Assembly (NCBI GenBank): GCA_011109175.1
Contig: RDEW01000002.1
Coordinates: 82,579-146,578 of the forward strand
Direction: 5' to 3'
DNA: 64,000 bases
From: Dicyema japonicum
Taxonomy: Eukaryota; Dicyemida; Rhombozoa; Dicyemidae
In this document: positions 57,351 to 64,000 of the stretch, piece by piece
Position numbering within the stretch: position 1 is the first letter of the stretch
Layout of the letters: every line of letters starts with the position of its first letter
Made by a program: the position numbers and the translations under genes
The notes under the pieces: generated by a model
What the model saw: the letters and a program-made list of their open reading frames with translations, nothing else
What the model was told of the DNA's origin: nothing
Databases searched by the model: none

Positions 57351-58516
57351 TCAAAGTTCAGTGATACTAATCAGAGGTGGCCCTCTTCGTTTGCATCCAA
57401 GATAAAGAAGAATGCCAATAAAAGAAAGTATAACTATGGTGACAGTAACTGAAATTCCGATAACTCCAGATTGGCTTAAACCACTTTGAAATGTCTGGTA
57501 AAAACATCCATCATCTAAATTTTAAATTAACCACTCTTACCTTCTCCATTCATTTTGTAGTCCTTATCATTTCTAAATAGTTGAATTTCAAACCCAGAAA
57601 ATAGAACAGAAATATTATCAGTTAAAAAAATATGAGCAGAATGGCAACGAAAGTGATTTCTAACAGAGATAGATATCGTCTCATTAGGTTTCCAATAAAA
57701 ATGCCTATGATTTTTTATAATGCAAATTGAATCAATGGCATATTCATTTCCGTGTAAAATCGAAGTAATCATTAATTTAAAATCTTCCTCGATCAGAATT
57801 ACACCAATTGCAGCGTCTCCAAATTTATTTCCTTGGATTATATTTCGTTCGGAAAGTTTATAAGATTTCGCCTAAAAATAAACTCTGTAATTTACGATAT
57901 TATTGGTAGAAATTGTGACTTCGATATTTCCTTTTATTATTCCTAGCATTATTCCATCATCGGTAATGTAATACCAACGAAAACTCTTTGGATCAGCAGT
58001 TTGATCGCAGTCGTTGGCTTGATTACAGCATATTCAAACCATTTGAACTAAAATATTGAAGACTTCTTCCATCATGAAAAAACTGAATCTTGGCTGAAAG
58101 GTATACAAGAGAATATCCATTTTCAAAATCGATCTTAATATTCGCACATCTGTAAAATTCCCCATTTTTGGTTTCCGCGAGGTTTACTGTTCCCTCATAT
58201 TCTTGACCATCTTTAAAGTGAACGAAACAAAATTACCGACAGTAAAAAAAATATTCATTATTACTTCATATGACCCTTCCAGGAGAAAAACATCAAACTT
58301 ATAAGTAAATGTTTGATTTATTATGCTTGGATCGTAGAAAGAACGATATTTATTCGCTGGCATTGAAAGTTTCATGGTAACTAAACGCTCTGCTGTTTAT
58401 TATTATAAAGTACTAGTTAAAGTTGTTGATAACTTAGAGAATAATGGCATTCCCTGAAATATTACCTTACCAGGCGATTTGATATTTGAAGACAATAACA
58501 AAATTAAAGGTATCAT
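57351..58516 (-). CDS. LAMP-like type I lysosomal membrane protein
   Basis: LAMPs line the lysosome with glycosylated luminal domains. ATG is at 58516-58514 with a signal peptide, MIPLILLLSSNIK. A 21-nt intron, NQTFTYKFDVFLLEGSY, a 26-nt intron and a first luminal domain follow: KNGEFYRCANIKIDF, AKIQFFHDGRSLQYFSSNG, CCNQANDCDQTADP. A 24-nt intron precedes the second domain: PNETISISVRNHFRCHSAHI, NISVLFSGFEIQLF. A 26-nt intron precedes DDGCFYQTF, the membrane helix SGVIGISVTVTIVILSFIGI and tail CKRRGPPLISITEL with TGA at 57353-57351. Two Cys-containing luminal domains, NxT sites, a Gly-rich helix and a ~14-residue basic tail fit the LAMP plan. One apparent frameshift lies near 58030. The tail lacks the usual GYxx-hydrophobic sorting end. 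Confidence 0.65.
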
Positions 58517-59649
58517 AAAGTGTGCCAACTAGAACAAGTCAATATTTATAATATTAGGTTAATGTTTAAGAAATTGATAATTTTATTTTTAATTTATTAA
58601 ATTTATAGAAAATCATATTTTTATCTTTTTTTAAATGATGTATAAAGATATATTTTCTTCAATAATATGGATCTTCCTACCTTTCTCCCTGACCAAATTC
58701 TCTGATAAAGAAGGCATTATGAAAACTATTCCGCTAAAGAATGAAGTGATATCCGGGATGGTAGGACGTGGGACAAAAATTGAAGAGCGCGGACCTACTT
58801 CCCCACCTTTCTTCGGAAGCGGAAGCCTGTAATGAAGTATTGGAAGATGGATTTGGTCGGCACAACCAGATGTTCTCCCTTTGGTTCCTTCCTTGGATTA
58901 GTTAGTTATAACTGTTTGTGCTGGGCTTGCAATGGTAAGTCTGGGGTTAATAATAACAAGTTTTGAATACTCTCATTTCTGAATGTGATGTCATTTTCGA
59001 CTAATTCGACCTTGAGTGACTCATCGAGTCTTCATGTTTTGCAGTGGCGTCTCATTGACTCCAAAATACCGACTTTTCTAAACATATGAAACTGAAAAGA
59101 TATTCAGTCATTAATGATCGTTCTCACTTCGTCCCAATCCCCGATCGTGAACCATGAATTAGTCACAAAGCATATCTTTGTTAATGTGAAAGTCGACACG
59201 TGTTTGATCATATTTTACTTGAGTAAACTTTATTTTTTATTAATTTCTCATTCAAAATAAAAATATGTCATCAAAAATTTAATTTATTTTAAGGTCAGAA
59301 CAAATTTATTTTGTATGGAAAACAACTAAAGTCGTAGCTGAGGTGAATCAGAATCCTCTCTTCCAAGGGACATCCGGGTTAACCTGGCGCGTCTATGATG
59401 TGGGCACCACCCCTCTCTATCGACGTGCGTATGTAAACTGGATGATGTAAAAGACGTCATCTGTTCCTTTTGCAACCTCTATGAATTGATCACCCTTTGA
59501 ATGTCCTTTATTAGTACGATGTTCATCTAATATGGGAGTGACCGACATTTGTTGCGTCTTACTCAATAGCCACTGGTTTCTTACAAGTTATTGAGACCGA
59601 GATTCCTTAACTAACTAAGCTATGAGTCCAGGATTGATTAAGCGTTCCC
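58517..59649. other. intergenic stretch, no gene called
   Basis: A segment at ~58765-58832 (aaaattgaagagcg... then ttcggaagcggaagcct) resembles 45672-45720 of the tandem unit, so it belongs to the same repeat family. A frame at ~59425-59490 reads VKDVICSFCNLYELITL, LINE-like but too short to call. Confidence 0.35.
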
Positions 59650-59835
59650 TTTTATCGCCGGCATTTCGGGATTCTGTCTCAACCAAAGTCCATTGCGGGG
59701 TTCGCATATCTTCGAAGCGATCTTCGTCCGATATTGGAAAGAAAGGGGTCTATCATCTCTCTCATGACTCCTGAAGTCTCCATCGCGATAGGAACGTAAT
59801 GGTAGTTTTCCTTGAGTGATTTTCTGCCACGTCTC
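59650..59835 (-). mobile_element. RLE-family LINE, 3' end fragment
   Basis: The minus strand reads YVPIAMETSGVMREMIDPF, then LSNIGRRSLRRYANPAMD. VPIAMETSG is the form of the VPxAVETxG block that follows the endonuclease in this family. The C-terminal RISLAIQ block is decayed. Confidence 0.65.
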
Positions 59836-62234
59836 TAGGTGATTGTCACCATTAGTGATCTATCCCAAGAAAAGGTGTCCCCACATATGATGCCCCAAAC
59901 GAATTATTCATTTTCGAATCTTCATGAGTACGCTTAATTTTTTTCTAAGTTGCCAAAGTAAGACTCTGAAATTGAATTTTGTCGTAGTTTCTACCGACCA
60001 CTTTGCCAAGTGGTTAAGGTAGCGATGTACCTCTATCACATTTAGCATCAACTTAGCTTCATGATGGATGAAAGCCTTTGTTTTTTTTGTGAGTATGAAT
60101 GAGGTGATGGACTCAGGAGACATTGGAAACCGAAGTTCTAAACAAAGGAGACGTCAGGCGCACAAAGGATCCTGGTGCTAATGTCGTCCAGCCCAAATGG
60201 CTTTAATTTTAGGGGAAGAAAATTCAAGCCATAGAGTCCACATTAAGTTATGATCACTTTTTTCTCGGTGTTTTTTTATCATAGACAAGATCGACTGCTA
60301 GTAATCACCGTGATCTACTGACAGCGGTAAACTTCAAGCATATTGGTTTTAATCGATGCAGATGCGTGTTCACTGAATTCCCTTATCGCTCTTCGTGATG
60401 AAGCGCAGCGGTGACCTTTTCCTTGTTATGACCGAATACAACACAGCAAGGCTGTAAATCGCTGCAAAAAAAAGCTCAGAGAAACAGAAGATGATGTCAT
60501 GACAGGCTGTTTAGATGTGTGGGTGAAGAAGTAACAGATGGCAAACGATCAATCGGATTCTGACAATTTTGACCCGTGGTTATCATCCAAGAGGGCATCA
60601 GAAATCCAATGAACTCTACACTAATCCAAATTCGTTACAAAAATTGATTCCAGTTTACGCTGATGATTTTAATTCTAATGCTGTCATTTTTAACAATAAA
60701 GCTGAAGGAAACAACAACGTTGGATTTTTTTGAATTATTTCGTGACCACGACTTTGGGCGTATAAGGAAACCGATTTACACATATTTGTTTAGTTCATCA
60801 AGGACCAGATAATTTCCAACACCAGGACGGTCCTTCTACTGAAAAAGAAGGAAAATTACTTTTAAGCATTGGTTTGAAACTTTGTCAAGCATTGGCGAGC
60901 GTTAGCAGAAAAAATATTCACTTTGCAAACAAGTTGCCTTTTGCTTTGTTTTTTATTTTCAAGATGCAAATCAAGTTTTGTAACGAAGATGTATTTAGTT
61001 GCAGGAGAAAAAATTTTTTATAATTAATGAACATGAAAAAGTTCTGATCACAGAAATGCAATGCGTGAATATTTTGATTTTACAGCAAGACTTGAATGAT
61101 TAAAGAAATGGCGACTTATTTTTGAAAAAACTGTCGATGTTGTTTTTCTCTTTCCAGACAGAATATCGATTTTCAAGTTATAGAGACGAAGGAATTTCAA
61201 AGTTGGTGAACGATGATGCTTATGAAGCCAATTTTAACTTTTGGCGATAAGAAGCTGTGGTACAGACTTTAGTTGACAGAAAAGAGCGATGGACATGGAA
61301 GTGAGTGACTTTTTGTTTACTGTTTAAACAAAATTGAATAATGATACACCTCACTCTTACTTGATTTTCTCGTGTATGACAACATCTATAATTCATTTAG
61401 TCACGATTGAGTTAGTCATAAGAGGCATCATTATCATACACTCCCTCCGGACAGTTGAAAGCTTTGGCACGTCCCTGCCAGCGGCTGATTGTTTCTTTAT
61501 TTTATCGCAATCTCGATAATTGGAATTATTTATTTTACGCTGATAATATCACACTGCAATTAATGATCGCTAAGAATCCTCGTGATGTCACAAGACGGAT
61601 TATCCTAGTCTTAGTTCTTTAGACTTCAATCACCTTTAATGATTCGAACTGACTTTTAAAAAAACATAAAATTATTAGAATCAAAAAATTTGTTTAATTA
61701 TGCTTGGAGAATCAGTCACGTTTTCTTAAGAACCAATAGATCACCGATAAAGAAAAACAGAAAGAACGTCAGACAATTAGGTATCCGAGTTCCTGTAATC
61801 GGCCGAGCCACCCAACGTATGCGGTCTCTCATTTTCTCACTATCGTACAAAAGAGCCTTCTCTCATCCTTGCAGAGAAATCCAATTGGGTATTTGTTCTA
61901 TTATTATTATCCACGGATACACCGAGAAAAAAGTTAACAGTAAACAACTAGTTAAGTGTATCCAGTTTCCATTGATACAGAAACAGTCCTTCAACGACAC
62001 ATAAGTTTATCTGGAACCAGCATAAAAAATAAAAGACCTCCATTCCTTGCAGTTGTGGACACCCCACCAATAGAAAGGGGGAGAGCAAATGATTATTTTT
62101 CGTGCCAGCCTGGCACTGGGAGTCACCTAAGACAGGTGGATCACATAACGCCAATCTAGTAGGAAAGGGAAGGGGTGGAACAGACAAATTAAACATAAAT
62201 CTTCAACCAACTAGCCACATACCACCACTAGGTC
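59836..62234. other. 2.4-kb stretch without a called gene
   Basis: Frames are short and stop-dense. A tRNA A-box-like gccaagtggttaagg occurs at ~60006-60020 without a B box. Around 60530-61300 there are protein-like scraps (DPWLSSKRASEIQ, GPDNFQHQDGPSTEKEG, YRDEGISKLVNDDAYEANF) on the plus strand that I cannot join into a family. Confidence 0.3.
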
Positions 62235-63001
62235 GAATGAAGTTTGTAATACAATTATTATTATTATTTAAGCCAAAGAAACACCGTCTTAACCAATAAC
62301 TAATATTCAGGTGATCCCGGCATCTCTCAATAATCGGGCCATTTTTTCTCGATGCTCCGACTGTGATCCCACGCATTTTCTATACGGACGGGGGTCTTTT
62401 TCCTTTCCTCTTCTGAAATTGCCTCCAGTTGACTCTATGATAGACTCGAGTGCTCTGGGGCAATTTCTTTATCTGTATATTTTTCTAGTAACTTTTTTGC
62501 TCTTGACTGGATATCTTGAATTTTTGTTAGGTTCGTTGCCGACAGGTTAGATCCCCATGCAGCACATGCATAGCCTATTGTTGGCTCGACATACTGCTTC
62601 TAGAAAGTCCCGATACTTGGCGGATAAATTCCTCCACAGTTCCAAAGGAAGGCCTTTACAAAATTGATCTTCTTTGCACAGGTTGATATGATAGACTCCA
62701 CATGGGCTGAGAAGCAGAGGAAAGTATCAAAAGTTACTCCCAGTATCTTCTGCGATTTCTTTTGTGGTATAGGTACTCTATTTAACGTGACATCAATTGT
62801 TTGCGTTCCCATCTTTCTATTCTTAGTAAATAGAGTGACTGCTGACTTTTCGGAACATGCATTTAATCGATTCTCGCACAACCATCCAAATATGTTATTT
62901 AGTATTCCTTGTAGTCTTTCTTTAGCATGTTCGACGTTTACGTCTCTAGATGCGACAACTATGTCATCGGCATAGGAAAGTAGCATGTCATTATTATTCA
63001 T
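62235..63001 (-). mobile_element. APE-type LINE (Jockey/CR1-like) fragment with RT motif C
   Basis: The minus strand reads LLSYADDIVVASRD (the catalytic YADD of RT), NIFGWLCENRLNACSEKSAV, TLFTKNRKMGTQTI, KILGVTFDTFLCFSAHVES, then after a frameshift QYVEPTIGYACAAWGSNLSA, SQSEHREKMARLL and AGIT with a stop. A short 3' end with ATAATAATAATAATTG follows (~62250). It is 5'-truncated just upstream of motif C. Confidence 0.8.
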
Positions 63002-63118
63002 TTAAAAGAACTAGCGCACGCTAAATTATTTTAAGTTATTAAATTAGATTATTTTAAAATTAATTTAAAAAACAATAAATATTTTTGAAATTAAGCGGTG
63101 ATAATCGTTTATTATTTA

Positions 63119-64000
63119 ATGCTCAATCATTCGAAAGCTATTTTGCAATTTCGTTGTTGCGCGAGACCAAACTTATTTAGTTCTAGTATGATGAGACCTT
63201 CACCCTCAGTATTCGTCAGAACTTCTCACGACGGATCCATCAAGCATGCAGAACATGAGATTTATTATCCCTCAAAATACGTGATGGACAAGAGCTACTT
63301 GACTTCAATGGAGGAATACAGGCAAATGTACGAAGAATCCGTAGCAGAACCGGCCAAATTCTGGTCAAAAATAGCCGACCAATTTTATTGGAACACATTC
63401 TATCCCAATAGCAAGGCTGAATGGAATTTCGACGCCCAAAACGGCCCTATTTTAATAAGCTGGTTCAAAGGAGCCCAGACAAACATGACCTATAACTGCC
63501 TGGACAGGCACATTCTAAAAGGAAACGGTGATAAAACAGTATTTTACTGGTTTATAATAAAATTTGACTTAAGGGAAGGGAATGACCCCAAAGACTCCTC
63601 CAAGCTCTCGTATAGTGAGTTGCACACACGTGTTTGCAAGATGGCCAACGTTCTGAAATCAATGGGTGCGGTATTTTTGATTTTTCTGCGGTTTAACCGC
63701 ATTTTTGAATGACTCAAACTTTTAGGGTTAAAGAAAGGAGATGTCGTTTCGCTCTACATGCCCATGATCCCAGAACTGATAGTGGCCATGTTGGCGTGTG
63801 CTAGAATTGGCGTTGTACACTCAATAATTGTAAGTTTTACTGCTTTACTGTTAGTTTGCTGGGTTTTCGGCTAACTCCCTCTGCGTCAGATTTTTAAGTG
63901 CAAAACCAAAATTGGTTATAATCGCAGGTTCGTCACACTATCGATAATTTATATATTTTATTGTTTAAACAAATTATAAATTAGTTAAAAGTTAATTTTC
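63119..64000 (+). CDS. ACSS: acetyl-CoA synthetase, 5' portion
   Basis: The enzyme activates acetate to acetyl-CoA using ATP. ATG at 63119 opens [20 protein letters not shown] then [19 protein letters not shown], rich in Arg and Ser with no acidic residue until the end, as in a mitochondrial targeting peptide (ACSS1-like). The N-terminal ACS domain follows: [104 protein letters not shown]. Introns: 63550-63573 (24 nt), 63666-63725 (60), 63830-63854 (25), and one from 63928 (about 57). The gene continues beyond the window; the AMP-binding P-loop and catalytic Lys are not reached. Confidence 0.92.

Noticed and set aside
60006-60080. Possible tRNA gene on the plus strand starting gccaagtggttaagg
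   Set aside because: There is an A box but no B box and no foldable T arm; at best a SINE scrap.
60780-61260. Scraps resembling an anoctamin dimerisation domain (GISKLVNDDAYEANF)
   Set aside because: The match is a few residues only, the next expected blocks are missing, and frames do not join with short introns.

Overview
This is nuclear DNA from a small-genome metazoan, most likely a dicyemid or similar mesozoan-type parasite. Three observations support this. The recognisable genes are animal and ciliary genes (CFAP52, RPGRIP1L, beta-spectrin, EAPP, PUM3, a LAMP-like protein, acetyl-CoA synthetase). They are interrupted by extremely short GT-AG introns, mostly 20-29 nt. The intergenic DNA is AT-rich and full of decayed LINEs and DNA transposons. 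The taxon is an inference from intron size and gene content; the sequence does not prove it.

Layout. 1-1520: 3' part of CFAP52 (+). 2363-6767: RPGRIP1L (-), tail to tail with CFAP52, so two cilium genes are neighbours. 6952-7940: a short unidentified gene start running into a 5'-truncated R2-like LINE. 8.0-12.8 kb: AT-rich DNA with one small hypothetical gene (-), a tRNA-derived SINE candidate and fragments of a second LINE family that carries a restriction-like endonuclease (called the RLE family below). 12846-16352: a nearly intact R2-like retrotransposon flanked by a 29-bp target-site duplication, just upstream of PUM3 (16439-18322, +). 18.4-22.0 kb: a nested stack in which an RT fragment is split by a pogo/Tigger transposon that is itself split by an RLE-family fragment. 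23287-31068: a complete-looking beta-spectrin gene (+). 33493-34343: a damaged beta-1,3-galactosyltransferase-like gene (-). 34.4-43.3 kb: a transposon graveyard (RLE fragments, a hAT C-terminus, an integrase fragment, a second Tigger transposase) plus one uncertain gene (-). 43994-44531: EAPP (-). 44935-56394: a head-to-tail triplication of a ~4.2-kb unit holding LINE tails, a FLYWCH-like fragment and an alpha-actinin pseudogene fragment. 57351-58516: a LAMP-like type I membrane protein (-). 59.6-63.0 kb: more LINE fragments. 63119-end: 5' part of an acetyl-CoA synthetase gene (+).

The host genes do not form one pathway. CFAP52 (axonemal microtubule inner protein) and RPGRIP1L (ciliary transition zone) both serve cilia. 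Beta-spectrin and the alpha-actinin relic belong to the membrane-actin skeleton. PUM3 and EAPP are nuclear proteins, the LAMP-like protein is expected in the endolysosome, and acetyl-CoA synthetase is metabolic.

Several conserved genes show single-base frameshifts next to G/C runs, and one copy of the tandem array is dense in one-base deletions. Part of the frame damage may therefore be assembly error and not biology.
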